DNA of 56,081 nt. Source: Photorhabdus noenieputensis (GTDB taxonomy: Bacteria > Pseudomonadota > Gammaproteobacteria > Enterobacterales > Enterobacteriaceae). Positions within the stretch are counted from its first letter, which is position 1, and every line of letters starts with the position of its first letter. Shown one piece after another: positions 18,182-28,293 of this stretch. Position numbers and translations under genes: made by a program. The DNA lies in assembly GCF_018448935.1 (NCBI RefSeq), contig NZ_RCWC01000038.1:1-56081 (forward strand), read 5' to 3'. The notes below the pieces were generated by a model. It searched no databases, was not told the DNA's origin, and was given only the letters and a program-made list of their open reading frames with translations.

Positions 18182-19264
18182 CTAATATAATAGCGAACGT
18201 TGTTTTTCTTTAAGAAACGGCATGACATCAGACTGGAAGAGTTTCATGGAAGCAATAATTTCATCTACCGTTCCATTAGCTTCAAATCCACAACAAATAT
18301 TTGATATTCCTGTGGCATCAATGTCTTTTTGAATTATGTCAATACATTCCTGCGGAGTTCCCACGGGATTGATTTCGTAACTGTAATCAATACGGCGATT
18401 AGTATCTTTATGTCCTTTTAATACAAAGTCACGCCACTGCCCTTTATTAAAATCATAACCTCTCGTTTGGTCTGAATCATCAAAAATGGTCGTGGCATTC
18501 ACATAAGAATCATACCAGTGCCCGAGAAACTTCCGGCAAATTTCTTTCGCCTTAGTTGAGTCATGATCTACAGATGTTATATATGATAAGCAATGGTCGA
18601 TATTATGAATATCGTGCCCATGTTCTTGAGCCACCTCGTTATAAAGCTCAAGTTGTGCTCTCTTTTCGTTAGTATTTATAATCCAACTTAATATCATCGG
18701 CAAACCATGTTGAGCGGCCCACTCAGTCGTCGAGGCTGATTCAGCAACCACATAAACAGGTGCGCCACTTCTGCTATACGCCGTGGGGTTTACTTTTACC
18801 TTATGGAACTTGATATGTTCATTGTCAGCTTCCATATATCCCTTTGTCATTCCACTCTTTATCAGCCGGTACCAGCATTCCGCTAAGGCGCGACTGTTAT
18901 TCATATCTGTGCCAAATACACGAAAGTCTTTGTTGTAAAGCCCCCGACAAATACCAAACCGAAATCGTCCTTTTGACATTTGATCCAATAAATTCACATC
19001 TTCAAGTTGGCGTGCTGGATGGGCTGTGGGAAGAACAATCGCGGCAGTCCCCACATTCAATTTCTTAGTTGCACCAAGTAAATACGCAGCAGCGACATAA
19101 GGGTTACCAAGCAAACCAAACTCCGTGAAATGATGCTCCAGTAACCATACAGTATCAAAACCACACTCCTCAGAGATGCGGCCTAATTTAACCAAACGTT
19201 TCATTACCTCTGTTTGAGAAAATTGAGGGGGTTGGTATGTAAGCAAAAAGTTTCCAAATTTCAT
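18182..19264 (-). CDS. luxA: LuxA, luciferase alpha subunit
   Basis: A 360-residue catalytic luciferase subunit that oxidises reduced FMN and a long-chain aldehyde with oxygen to give blue-green light. The sequence is close to Photorhabdus LuxA throughout. The active-site His pair lies in [11 protein letters not shown] (about 44-45), and the reactive Cys near 106 in [12 protein letters not shown]. The lid region around residues 260-290 ([19 protein letters not shown]) is present. The family length is preserved and no frame damage is seen. Confidence 0.98.
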   Translation of the reverse strand: MKFGNFLLTYQPPQFSQTEVMKRLVKLGRISEECGFDTVWLLEHHFTEFGLLGNPYVAAAYLLGATKKLNVGTAAIVLPTAHPARQLEDVNLLDQMSKGRFRFGICRGLYNKDFRVFGTDMNNSRALAECWYRLIKSGMTKGYMEADNEHIKFHKVKVNPTAYSRSGAPVYVVAESASTTEWAAQHGLPMILSWIINTNEKRAQLELYNEVAQEHGHDIHNIDHCLSYITSVDHDSTKAKEICRKFLGHWYDSYVNATTIFDDSDQTRGYDFNKGQWRDFVLKGHKDTNRRIDYSYEINPVGTPQECIDIIQKDIDATGISNICCGFEANGTVDEIIASMKLFQSDVMPFLKEKQRSLLY

Positions 19265-19321
19265 AGAGAGCCCTTATATTTCTATTTGAGTGATAGAATT
19301 AACTATCTATCCCAATAGGTT

Positions 19322-20245
19322 TTAAGACAGCGAAATTGCTTGATTTTCAATCTCAATTTTCATTCGGCGTTCATTGACTGTCGCAATAGTTAAATGTTCA
19401 AATGACGGTTCAATAATATCAACATCAATATCCAGACGATCATTATCCATCGCAATAGCGGCTTTCGTAACCGATTGATAAAAATTGCGCAAGACGACTA
19501 AGTTTTCACCCAAATCATGCGAACTTCCTAACAAAGAATATATCTTGCATCGATTACTACGAATATTTGATAACAATGTGATAACTTCATCCTGCTTCAC
19601 CCAATTATCGTTATTTGCAGTAAAAGCAATAAGCGGTATATCAAGATACATCATGTGATTAATTGTAGAAGCTAAATCTTCCCAGCCAAAATCAAGACAA
19701 TCTCTCGCAAAAACTTCAGCACCCAATTTATGGCCTTCAAAATCTAGATTATTCGGCAATTCATCAATGGGTAAACTGAGATAATCAAATCCTAAAGCTC
19801 TTTCAAGCGTATATCTTAAGTTAACGACGCCGACCGCGGTGATTAAAAACGAAACATTGATTTCAGATAGGCTTGCATAAGCTATCCGCGCAGATAAGCT
19901 TGAAGCCAACATACCGAGGTTATTTATTTTTCGTGTAGTTAACCAATCAACCACGGCTAACAAGCTCTGTTTTCCTATAGACATTGTAAATTCATCAATT
20001 GTCCCTGAGCTCAATCCAACGTGGTGAAGCGAATCATAGCGGATCACATGAAATCCATTCCGCGATAAGTACTCTGCCAGACCAGCAAAATGATCCATCC
20101 TTCGGCCAAAACCCGACGCAATAATAATGGTATTATTTCTCTTTGGGCTATCTTCTTCTGGTCGCGTTTCCCAAACATGAATTTTTTTGTTTCCTTCAAC
20201 ACAAATAATATGGTCGATGGTTTTATATCTGGATTCATTTTCCAT
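19322..20245 (-). CDS. luxD: LuxD, acyl-ACP thioesterase of the luciferase system
   Basis: A 307-residue alpha/beta hydrolase matching Photorhabdus LuxD. It diverts tetradecanoyl groups from acyl-ACP to free fatty acid for the LuxCE reductase. The nucleophile Ser sits in LASSLSAR (about residue 116) and the catalytic His in LLGSSHDLGEN near 240. It is the second gene of the operon, between luxC and luxA. Because it draws on acyl-ACP, it is the lux protein that could interact with the ACP-based cluster upstream. Confidence 0.96.
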   Translation of the reverse strand: MENESRYKTIDHIICVEGNKKIHVWETRPEEDSPKRNNTIIIASGFGRRMDHFAGLAEYLSRNGFHVIRYDSLHHVGLSSGTIDEFTMSIGKQSLLAVVDWLTTRKINNLGMLASSLSARIAYASLSEINVSFLITAVGVVNLRYTLERALGFDYLSLPIDELPNNLDFEGHKLGAEVFARDCLDFGWEDLASTINHMMYLDIPLIAFTANNDNWVKQDEVITLLSNIRSNRCKIYSLLGSSHDLGENLVVLRNFYQSVTKAAIAMDNDRLDIDVDIIEPSFEHLTIATVNERRMKIEIENQAISLS

Positions 20246-20257
20246 ACTTTTTACCTA

Positions 20258-21700
20258 TTACGGGACAAACACAAGGAACTTATCTTCTTCCAGAAATCGA
20301 GTCTGTTCTATTTCAACCGCAACATCCTTAGCAGTATAGTTAGATGGCCTTTCATGAGAAATATATGTCACTAATCGTTGTAATGGTCTCATTCCATCAT
20401 GAGATCCACCCACTCGAAATATGTTATTCATTCCTGCTTCTACAATCCTTTCCGCGCCTTTTAATGCTAATGCATCTCGGTACTTAAATGCTGATTCCCA
20501 AGGAAAAATAGATATAGTTTGCGTTTTATTTTTTTGAACATAAGGCAATATTTGCTCAATATTATCAACGTGATGAAGGTACACACATCTGCCAAGTGGT
20601 TGATTAAACTCCACACCCGCACTCGACTCAATAACCATCCAGCGCTGATGAGCATCCGCCTCCACTTTTAATCCAGCAAATAAGCTCTCTTTTTGGACTA
20701 AGGAATAGGCCGCCTTTTCATCAAAATCTTTTTTGGCGTTTGGTAATATATGTGCATATAGATCCAGTTTTTCTATCAACGCTAGCTTAAATTCCTCATA
20801 ATGATTTCCCATGTAATATATATTTTGGGCGGAAAAACAAGCGCGCTGATCGTAAAAACAGACATCATGAGCCGCACCGGTAGCTGCGGACGTCAAATCA
20901 ACTGGGTTATCGATAATGCAAAGACTCTTTTTAGAACCAAATTTAATCACGTCAGCATAAGGTGGTGCATGTTCTACAGCCCAATTAATCGCATCTTCCC
21001 CTCCCCAGGCGACAATGACATCCATATGTTGCATAATTTCTTTTGCGAGTGATGTATCACCTTGGTGTGGCCAATATACAACAGACAAAGAACGCGTTAT
21101 CGGGTGATTAGGGTCTACATCGATAAAGCTTAACGCTAATGCATTAGCTGTAAAGGGATCGGTTGACGATGTTTTTATAATGCACTGATTCTTGGTTAAA
21201 ATTGCGCGTAATATAGACATGATCCCAGATAATGGAACATTACCTGCCAATAGATGTACAGACTTACCTTTCGGAAAAGCCCTAATATAACTTTCATCCT
21301 GAGGTAGCCATTCATCCATGATATGGCGAGAACCAAGTTCATTTTCTACAACATCATAAAGGCCACCTTTAGAACATAAAATCATAGATATCCAATTAGC
21401 CTCTAGCTTGGCCATTGCTTCTGAATATCCCATATATTTTTTTAAGTCACGAATATATGTCCTGCGTCTTGAATATTCTTCATTTTTCCATCTTTGCCCT
21501 ACCGTATAGAGAAAATTGACAATGTTATGCAACCGTAATTCATTATTTTCATTATAATCAATAATGTTTTTTACATGAGAGTCATTCAATATTGGCAGGT
21601 AAACACTATTATCACCAAAATTAATGGATTGCACTAAATCATCACTTTCGGGAAAGATTTCAACTTGGCCGTTAATAATGAATGAAATTTTTTTAGTCAT
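20258..21700 (-). CDS. luxC: LuxC, fatty acyl reductase
   Basis: A 480-residue NADPH-dependent acyl reductase that takes the acyl group from LuxE and releases the aldehyde. It matches Photorhabdus LuxC from [17 protein letters not shown], and I start at that ATG rather than the one three codons earlier. The acyl-accepting Cys is in [14 protein letters not shown] (about residue 285), and [11 protein letters not shown] and [17 protein letters not shown] are family blocks. It is the first gene of luxCDABE, so the operon promoter lies between here and 22111. Confidence 0.96.
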   Translation of the reverse strand: MTKKISFIINGQVEIFPESDDLVQSINFGDNSVYLPILNDSHVKNIIDYNENNELRLHNIVNFLYTVGQRWKNEEYSRRRTYIRDLKKYMGYSEAMAKLEANWISMILCSKGGLYDVVENELGSRHIMDEWLPQDESYIRAFPKGKSVHLLAGNVPLSGIMSILRAILTKNQCIIKTSSTDPFTANALALSFIDVDPNHPITRSLSVVYWPHQGDTSLAKEIMQHMDVIVAWGGEDAINWAVEHAPPYADVIKFGSKKSLCIIDNPVDLTSAATGAAHDVCFYDQRACFSAQNIYYMGNHYEEFKLALIEKLDLYAHILPNAKKDFDEKAAYSLVQKESLFAGLKVEADAHQRWMVIESSAGVEFNQPLGRCVYLHHVDNIEQILPYVQKNKTQTISIFPWESAFKYRDALALKGAERIVEAGMNNIFRVGGSHDGMRPLQRLVTYISHERPSNYTAKDVAVEIEQTRFLEEDKFLVFVP

Positions 21701-22111
21701 ATTAGCCATCCATTTAATGGGGTAATTTCAACTTAAGTTGTTGTTTAGCCATCTTGCAAACTGGTCGTACCAATATTTGCTTCTTGTATTTTTGTGCTAC
21801 GACGATGTAAATAACAAAATATCCAGCAAATAAGCTTCTGATTACGGGACATCTAACCTGTAACTTTCGTCAGAATATGGTAATACTCTGAATTTTCTGC
21901 TCAAAGCTATTAATGTGACTGGGCGGATCATCAATATAATAATCTCTCCCCTAGTTTCAATACCTGCTAAAATAGCAAAGGAAAATTTTCATATCAACAA
22001 GATTTGTTAATGAAAAATTTAAATTAAAAGAGTCACGCTCTTCTCTATGCGTAATGATATTTATGTAAATTATTAGTCTGCTTATGCATTCAAGATGTTT
22101 TATGCTATTTT
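21701..22111 (-). promoter_or_regulatory. Upstream region of the lux operon
   Basis: About 400 AT-rich bases between luxC and the antitoxin-like remnant. Since luxC is the first lux gene and its 5' neighbour is a remnant with its own stop, the lux promoter should lie here. I see no lux box palindrome of the Vibrio type and cannot name exact -10/-35 boxes. There is no luxR or luxI homolog in the window, consistent with Photorhabdus light not being under LuxIR control. Confidence 0.5.
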
Positions 22112-22388
22112 TCAAATACCCACAGAATACATTGAAATAGCAAGTGTAAAGTTATCATCCGCGATGTCGCTAGCTGCACTCGCCTCACGGATGGTACAGA
22201 TCTGTTCATCGCTCAATGGTCCGTCATCTTTCTCGTAGTGCGGTAAGTAGCGGTCTGCAAAGTTGCGCAAGGCAAGGTGTGCGATTTCAGTTTTACTCAT
22301 ACCAGTGACTTTAACCAGTTCATCGAGCGTCCCGGCGCTAATCCCTGTCGGCGTATCCTGATTAGTTTTCCCAACGCCGCCACAAGAT
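22112..22388 (-). pseudogene. ParD/RHH-like antitoxin remnant
   Basis: The open frame reads GVGKTNQDTPTGISAGTLDE, continues LVKVTGMSKTEIAHLALRNF, and ends in AISMYSVGI. It resembles small ribbon-helix-helix antitoxin-like proteins of enterobacteria, where SAGTLDEL is followed by MSKTEIAHLALR. No ATG precedes the conserved part; the first ATG (22300) is inside it, and an in-frame stop lies just upstream near 22400. So it is probably a 5'-damaged copy, or a short 62-residue protein if translated from 22300. It sits between the biosynthetic cluster and luxC, and no toxin partner is visible. Confidence 0.45.
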
Positions 22389-22396
22389 GTTCAAAC

Positions 22397-23398
22397 TCAA
22401 CCTTTATACCGATATAACTCCCCCCACATCATATTAGTTATTTGCTCAATATGATCAAAACGCCCGGCTATTTTTTCCAACACTTGCGGTGATAATGTGG
22501 CTTCAAACTTCAACGCTAAAATAGATAAAGCTTTCCAGTGATCAATCAATTCCGTGCAACGCTCAATCAAAGAAGGTGCAATATCAGCTCTGATTAAAGA
22601 ATGTTTTAACAAATTCAAACTGGGTATTACATACAATACGCTAATGTGATCAAACAATCTTTTAGCCGCCCGGCAAGCTTTTTCTTCTGCCTGTTGAAAT
22701 GCATTTAGACATAATTTGCCATAATTTTTCAATGCGTCATAATATTCAGGCAAGGTATTAAATAATTCTGCCTGACGAGTCAGTAATTCCCTTACCGGCA
22801 TAGTTTCATGCTCGCTCAGTGAATCAACAATATAAAAATTACCCATATGATCATAAGTTTCATTGGGCACTTTATCAGAAAGCGCTAAATAAAATTGCTC
22901 AGATGGCATCCATGCCTCACAAGCATAAGATTCCCGATCAACCACCAAAGAATCAAAGATACGCACTTGTGAATAATCATCCGTAATAGCGGAGATCAAC
23001 ACAGCATGCAGGTATTCCGGTTTATTGGTATAAACCTCAGAATAAGATAAATGTGCCGAATTAACCCAAGCAACGACGCCTTTCCTCTGACACAGTAATT
23101 CATACAATTGACGACACCACTGAGCATAATCTATCGGTAATGAAATTATATTTGCGCCCAAAGTCGCCGCACCAGTTAGTCCAACAGTTTCAACTGAGAA
23201 AGTATATTCAGGCATATTCAGTGCATCATAACCACTACGAAATAAATAACCATTACCCGCTTCAAAGATCTCTGCCTCAAAAATCTCTTTACCCTGTAAA
23301 TTAAGTAATCTTGTCAGGCTACCGGTAAAACAATTTATTGCGACATTATTTATCGCGACATTTGCGTATGATTTATCCATCACATTTTCCATGAGCAT
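22397..23398 (-). CDS. BtrH-like cysteine acyltransferase
   Basis: A 333-residue protein whose N-terminal half looks like the BtrH N-terminal domain. BtrH is the butirosin enzyme that transfers an aminoacyl group from an ACP to an amine acceptor. A papain-like triad is readable: Cys in AINCFTGSLTRLL (about residue 23), His in EYLHAVLIS (about 131) and Asp in VRIFDSLVV (about 149). The C-terminal 130 residues are helical and unrecognised. I start at the ATG at 23398, which has AGGTGA upstream; the frame is open six codons further to a TTG. As last gene of the cluster, after an amino acid:carrier protein ligase, it is the likely release or transfer step. Confidence 0.7.
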   Translation of the reverse strand: MLMENVMDKSYANVAINNVAINCFTGSLTRLLNLQGKEIFEAEIFEAGNGYLFRSGYDALNMPEYTFSVETVGLTGAATLGANIISLPIDYAQWCRQLYELLCQRKGVVAWVNSAHLSYSEVYTNKPEYLHAVLISAITDDYSQVRIFDSLVVDRESYACEAWMPSEQFYLALSDKVPNETYDHMGNFYIVDSLSEHETMPVRELLTRQAELFNTLPEYYDALKNYGKLCLNAFQQAEEKACRAAKRLFDHISVLYVIPSLNLLKHSLIRADIAPSLIERCTELIDHWKALSILALKFEATLSPQVLEKIAGRFDHIEQITNMMWGELYRYKG

Positions 23399-23448
23399 TT
23401 TGTCACCTAGATACAATGGGCTAATTTATGAATAGCAGACCAGATATA

Positions 23449-24342
23449 TTATGCCCTGTAATCACGGTTATTTTCCTCCAATATTATTGTGGCTGCTTGT
23501 GCTATATTTTCGATAAGTAAATCAGGTTCATAATTCAAAGTATGTGCTAACAGCGCCAAAAGTAATCTCTCCATTCCGAAAGCAATACAAGCGGAATGCA
23601 TAGCACGATCGCTAGCACGGCTGATAATATTGAAGTTGGTGGTAAATAAATCTCGGTGTAAATTTCGGGAACCAACGCTAACGTTATATTTATCAAACCA
23701 AGGAATAAGTATTTCACACTTGACGCCCATTGATAATTGTACTTTACGAGTCACTTTAGAATGCTCTCCATAAAATACATCACTGGCTTTTTCTACCGAA
23801 AGAGAAGGAAACAGTAAACGTAAGAATTTAACCGCTTGCCCAAATATCATTTCACAATGTGTTTCTACTTTTTCCTGTAGCCCCACCAATATTAATTCAC
23901 GCATGGTAAAATTCCCCATACGGGTAGGCTCATCTTTAGCCGGTTCATATCGATGACACTGCCCTTTAGCTGTAAAATATTTCAGTTCCCAATCATGGGT
24001 ACTCTCTGCTAAATGAGCGAAGGTATGATAACAAGTCGATGGGCTCAATACCCATGCATCCCCGCTATTTTCACTCATGACATCGTGAGTTAAATGAGGA
24101 TAAACATGCAATGGATTGCTAGGCAATTTGTCAAAGAAACTGATACGCTCTAACGTGGATCGAGGTAACAATGTGGTACATGAGTGTGAAGTAACAGATA
24201 TTCCCTTACTTAAAACTTGCAAAAGTGTCTCATCAAGGAACTCAGCAGCAGCATATAAACTGTCAGAGAGCCGGTACCCGACAAGGCCATTCTGCGATTG
24301 CACAATTGATAGCAGCTTACGCTGTTGAAGTTCTTTTATCAT
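23449..24342 (-). CDS. Amino acid:[carrier protein] ligase-like, class II synthetase fold
   Basis: A 297-residue class II aminoacyl-tRNA synthetase catalytic core without a tRNA-binding domain. Motif 2 lies at about 122-155 (FTAKGQCHRYE ... RMGNFTMRELILVG) and motif 3 at about 250-265 (ACIAFGMERLLLALL). Cys104, Glu149 and Cys252 have the spacing of the three zinc ligands in amino acid:carrier protein ligases, which derive from atypical archaeal SerRS and load Gly or Ala onto a carrier protein. The only carrier protein gene here is the ACP at 29205. It should therefore start or decorate the chain with an amino acid. Which amino acid is unknown. Confidence 0.8.
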   Translation of the reverse strand: MIKELQQRKLLSIVQSQNGLVGYRLSDSLYAAAEFLDETLLQVLSKGISVTSHSCTTLLPRSTLERISFFDKLPSNPLHVYPHLTHDVMSENSGDAWVLSPSTCYHTFAHLAESTHDWELKYFTAKGQCHRYEPAKDEPTRMGNFTMRELILVGLQEKVETHCEMIFGQAVKFLRLLFPSLSVEKASDVFYGEHSKVTRKVQLSMGVKCEILIPWFDKYNVSVGSRNLHRDLFTTNFNIISRASDRAMHSACIAFGMERLLLALLAHTLNYEPDLLIENIAQAATIILEENNRDYRA

Positions 24343-24531
24343 ATTTTTATATTACCTTTGCTGATCGATGGTTACGTTATGCTGCCCAGTAAACAATCTC
24401 TGTTCTATAAATAGAAAGGATGTGTTTCCATATCATCAAATATCATCTCCAGATATTTTTCTAAGATGATAAAGAAACACATTTGATCCCAAAATCAATT
24501 AACTGACATTTTAATCAGGACGCCATCAGGG

Positions 24532-26283
24532 TTATTCTTTCCATACGACAAACCCTTCAATATAAAGCTTGTCCAATGAGGTTTTCAAAAATGTCTCTAC
24601 TGCAACCTCTGGTGACATAATAAGCGGCTGTCCCCTAACGTTAAATGAAGTATTCACCAGGCAGCCATAACCCGTTATCTTCTGTACCTCTTTCAATAAT
24701 CGCCAAAAAGTTGCGTTAAAAGTACGCTCAACAAGCTGAATACGCGCCGTTCCATCAGCATGAACAATACCTGACACCGGCTCCATCATCTCTGGTTTTA
24801 CTTTGGCGGTGCAAAGCATATATCGAGTCGGCATTAAATTACGTGTCTCAAAAATAGTGTCGCAATCCTCATCCAATATTGCCGGGGCAAATGGCCGGAA
24901 AGCCTCACGGAATTTTACTGTGCTATTAATTCTATCCTTTATTTTTTCACCTGCTGGCAGAGCTAAAATCGAACGGTTGCCAAGTGCCCTTGGGCCAAAT
25001 TCCATTCGATCATGGAACCAAGCAATGATTTTGTCTTCTGCGATATCTTTAGCCGCAGACGCAAAATAATCATCATTCAGCCCCAAATAACGCCATTTCA
25101 TGCCCGCATTGCCACCATGTCGGAATAATACATTACGGACTTCATCAGTGGAGAAACGAGGACCGAGATAAGGATTAAAGCAAGGATCTGCGCCATTGTT
25201 ATATCCGCCAGCCACAAAAAGCGCAGCGCCCAAGGCCGAACCATCATCACCCGATGCCGGTTGAACAAAGACGTTTTCAACACCATCAAGCTGACAAAGG
25301 GCCTGGTTTGCTTTGCAGTTTAAGAACGATCCTCCAGCAAGGCAGAGTGATGTTTCACCGGTTTTTTGCAGCCAATAGGCCACTAACTGTTTCAGCAACA
25401 GTGTAAATTTCTCCTGTAATCCGGCAGCAAAATCCTGATGAACATCCAGCAAAGGATCATCTTCATTTCTTGGTGTCAAACCAAACATATCGCTCAGTTG
25501 TGCCATTGCACCGGGAAAACCATATTCCGAATTGTCAAATGCTTGCGGTAACCAGTTTATCTGTATCGTTCCACTCTCTGCATCGAATTGAGTCAATTTA
25601 TTGAAAATATCGCGATATCGCTCAGGATTACCATATGCGGCAAGTCCCATGACTTTATATTCATCACTATTAAATACAAAGCCAAGGAACCGGGTACAGA
25701 TAGAATAAAATATTCCTAATGAAGAACTAATTGGCTGACTGTACAATTTCTGGAATTGCTGGTCTTTAGCAAGATAAACACTTAAAGATTCTATTTCACC
25801 CATACCGTCTGAAATGACACATAGTGCCGATGGGAAGCCACTGGGATAAAAGGTTGATGCGGCGTGAGCCAGATGATGATCTACCCCTTGAAAACGTGAT
25901 TCAATATTCTGCCACCCTTCTGAAGCCAATGCATTAATCACGGTTTTTCCGCTAAAAGCCTCCTCAAACATTTTTTCATTCGACATGAAAAAACGGCGAT
26001 ATTTATCATAATTAAAACCGTGGGCAATAACCTGTATATCATCTTGCGTAAGACCCGCTTCCGCCAAACAGTAGTTAATAGCATTAGCAGGAAACCGGCC
26101 GGTTCCTTTTTCTCCGGTAAAGCGCTCTTCCGCAGCCGCTGCAATAATTTTTCCATTAACAATTACGCAGGCTGCACTATCAACTCCCTGACAAATACGC
26201 TCGTCTAATTTACCTATACCTGGGTAATTCTCTCGCATAAAATGTTGCGAATTGGGAAGGCCACTGATACCTAATATAACCAT
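24532..26283 (-). CDS. NodU/CmcH-family carbamoyltransferase
   Basis: A 583-residue O-carbamoyltransferase of the NodU/CmcH/TobZ type, which makes carbamoyl-adenylate from carbamoyl phosphate and ATP and transfers it to a hydroxyl. The N-terminal Kae1-like domain has GVDHHLAHAASTFYPSGF and SDGMGE. It continues with GGSFLNCKANQ and QPASGDDGSALGAAL, and the YrdC-like C-terminal region has FGPRALGNRSIL and TSFNVRGQPLIMSP. I start at 26283 behind GGAGGTG; an in-frame TTG lies five codons upstream. All catalytic blocks look intact, so the cluster's product is probably a carbamate ester. Confidence 0.92.
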   Translation of the reverse strand: MVILGISGLPNSQHFMRENYPGIGKLDERICQGVDSAACVIVNGKIIAAAAEERFTGEKGTGRFPANAINYCLAEAGLTQDDIQVIAHGFNYDKYRRFFMSNEKMFEEAFSGKTVINALASEGWQNIESRFQGVDHHLAHAASTFYPSGFPSALCVISDGMGEIESLSVYLAKDQQFQKLYSQPISSSLGIFYSICTRFLGFVFNSDEYKVMGLAAYGNPERYRDIFNKLTQFDAESGTIQINWLPQAFDNSEYGFPGAMAQLSDMFGLTPRNEDDPLLDVHQDFAAGLQEKFTLLLKQLVAYWLQKTGETSLCLAGGSFLNCKANQALCQLDGVENVFVQPASGDDGSALGAALFVAGGYNNGADPCFNPYLGPRFSTDEVRNVLFRHGGNAGMKWRYLGLNDDYFASAAKDIAEDKIIAWFHDRMEFGPRALGNRSILALPAGEKIKDRINSTVKFREAFRPFAPAILDEDCDTIFETRNLMPTRYMLCTAKVKPEMMEPVSGIVHADGTARIQLVERTFNATFWRLLKEVQKITGYGCLVNTSFNVRGQPLIMSPEVAVETFLKTSLDKLYIEGFVVWKE

Positions 26284-26369
26284 TTTCTTCACCTCCAAAT
26301 TGTTATTTTTCTTTCATAAGAATTAGACTATGCACTTTATACCAATAGCCCATTTTGCATTACCAGGAA

Positions 26370-27554
26370 TCAAGTCACCTTGCCAAATAAAGTAATGGCA
26401 TTATTACCACCAAAACCAAATGCATTGTTTTGTATATATTTTAAATTATTCTTCATTTCCATTTGACGAGTAATTAAATTAAATTGATATTCAAAATCCT
26501 CCTGCAAGATATTTGTTGGCGGCATCATTTGATCTCTCAAAGATAAGCAAGCACTGACTGCGCCAATTGCTCCCGCTGTCGCCATCATATGTCCGATAGT
26601 CCCTTTAATTGCTGAAACCGCCGAATGCGGGAAATATTCAGAGAATATCGATGCTTCTACTGCATCATTGGCCTTAGTCCCAGTACCGTGTGCATATATG
26701 CCACCTATATCTCCGGCTTCCACGCCTGCCAAATCTAATAATTTCTTATGGCACTGGGTGACACTGTTAATATCAGGATTGGTCGGATGTAATGCGTCAT
26801 TATTACTAGCAGTAGCGATCAATTCAGCATAAGGCGATTGATATTCACCAACGTGTTTTCTATTCTGCAACACCAAAAAAGCGGCACCCTCAGATATCGT
26901 AATAAAGCGCCTTAATTTCGAAAACGGACGGCATTGTTCCGCACCTAATGCATTAAGCATGTAGAAACCTGACCACACCTTTTTTGAAAAGGCGTCTCCA
27001 CCGCCAATGATGGATGTCGAGATAATTCCCGCATTCATCATGCGTAGTGCTGTTTCAAGCGCAATATTTGCTGACGCACAAGTATTATGTATCGTCATGG
27101 AAGGCCCGAATGAACCAATTGCACGAGCAACATTATCGGAAACCGCATGACTCGAATAGATATTCGAATGCCAATTTACCGGCATACCTTCAACTAATTG
27201 ATCAAGAATATCCGCCTCAGCCTCATTATTACCCACACACACCAAGGCATTACGCAATTCAGCACACCCTGGTTGTAATCCTGCATCCGCTATCGCTTGA
27301 AGTGCGGCATCGACAGCATACAAAGAAGAATCAGGGAGCTGTATACCGGTACATTTCGGTGCTCTGGCTTTTATATCCAGACGCCGCTCAGCGGAAATTC
27401 TTCCCGCGACAAAATTTGGCTTCAAAGAAGGATAGATCGGTTCCAGTCGAGTAAAATTTGACTCGCCAGCACATAAGTTTTTCCAATAATTTTCGACGTC
27501 TATACCAATTGGAGTAACGACGCCAAGACCTGTAACATATATTTTATCTAACAT
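26370..27554 (-). CDS. Beta-ketoacyl-ACP synthase (active)
   Basis: A 394-residue condensing enzyme of the FabF/KS-alpha class. The catalytic triad is complete: Cys159 in IHNTCASANIAL, His289 in YAHGTGTKAND and His322 in KGTIGHMMATAGA. It starts MLDKIYVTGLGVVTPIG behind a strong AGGAAGGAG site and overlaps the preceding dehydratase gene by 11 bases. It would perform decarboxylative condensation on the cluster's ACP. It resembles KS proteins of type II PKS and aryl-polyene-like clusters more than housekeeping FabF. Its chain-length preference cannot be read from sequence. Confidence 0.92.
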   Translation of the reverse strand: MLDKIYVTGLGVVTPIGIDVENYWKNLCAGESNFTRLEPIYPSLKPNFVAGRISAERRLDIKARAPKCTGIQLPDSSLYAVDAALQAIADAGLQPGCAELRNALVCVGNNEAEADILDQLVEGMPVNWHSNIYSSHAVSDNVARAIGSFGPSMTIHNTCASANIALETALRMMNAGIISTSIIGGGDAFSKKVWSGFYMLNALGAEQCRPFSKLRRFITISEGAAFLVLQNRKHVGEYQSPYAELIATASNNDALHPTNPDINSVTQCHKKLLDLAGVEAGDIGGIYAHGTGTKANDAVEASIFSEYFPHSAVSAIKGTIGHMMATAGAIGAVSACLSLRDQMMPPTNILQEDFEYQFNLITRQMEMKNNLKYIQNNAFGFGGNNAITLFGKVT

Positions 27555-28293
27555 CGTTCTCCTTCCTCTTAATTGATACTGCGTCAGTTATCCAAAGTAA
27601 TTTTTCCCCTTCACAATATGCCCTGGCATCCCAACACATTATTGAGCCAAATCGGGTTACTTTAGTTTCAATAAACACAGGAGAATTAATATGTTCGATA
27701 TCAGGATTGAAGGCCAATTCGCCAAATTTGGCAAAAACATAATCGCCTGCTGTTGAAATACTCTGTTGCTGATGCTGCAAAATTAATGCTAAATTCCCCA
27801 TTGCCTCGACAAGAATAATCAAAGGGAAATAATGATATTTTTGCAAATAAGCCGCTTCACCGCGCAATGATTTCATATCCAGGCTGCAATTCGCTCTGTT
27901 TAATCCATCATTAACATAGACTATTTTCGGCAAAAACCAAAATTCTGGTTCACGCAATGATGGTGATAATAGAGAAGATGCGTAAAAAATTTTTTTACTT
28001 TCACCTTTTGTATCTCTGTCAGAATAATTCAGAAGAAAAGAAAAACAGCGTTGTTCCGATACCATTGCAGAAATTTTATTTTCCACTTGGCGATATTGGA
28101 TATTTTCATCAGGACGTATAAATTGATGAAAAAATAGATTTCTTAAACTGATAAAATCGGCAGATGCATCAGCCATCTCTTTACAAAAAGCGGCGACTGG
28201 CAAGATCCCTGGCACAACAGGATTACCGGGAAAATGATATTTGAATATTTCATCTTGAGGTGAAAAAACATGGTTAATACGATTAATCATCAT
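27544..28293 (-). CDS. Double-hotdog dehydratase-like protein (FabA/FabZ type)
   Basis: A 249-residue protein with two hotdog segments. The first (about residues 15-40) has YHFPGNPVVPGILP, the FabA/FabZ signature with its catalytic-type His. The second (about 153-175) has YFPLIILVEAMGNLALIL, which resembles the central helix of FabA-like proteins with an acidic residue. A dehydratase acting on beta-hydroxyacyl-ACP is the simplest reading. The catalytic His and Asp/Glu come from different halves, as in fused hotdog dehydratases. The gene overlaps both neighbours by 11 bases (CLF-like before, KS after), indicating tight coupling. Confidence 0.8.
   Translation of the reverse strand: MMINRINHVFSPQDEIFKYHFPGNPVVPGILPVAAFCKEMADASADFISLRNLFFHQFIRPDENIQYRQVENKISAMVSEQRCFSFLLNYSDRDTKGESKKIFYASSLLSPSLREPEFWFLPKIVYVNDGLNRANCSLDMKSLRGEAAYLQKYHYFPLIILVEAMGNLALILQHQQQSISTAGDYVFAKFGELAFNPDIEHINSPVFIETKVTRFGSIMCWDARAYCEGEKLLWITDAVSIKRKENDVR

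Noticed and set aside
21701-22111. A lux-box type operator and luxR/luxI control
   Set aside because: I found no palindrome of that type and no luxR or luxI homolog in the window.
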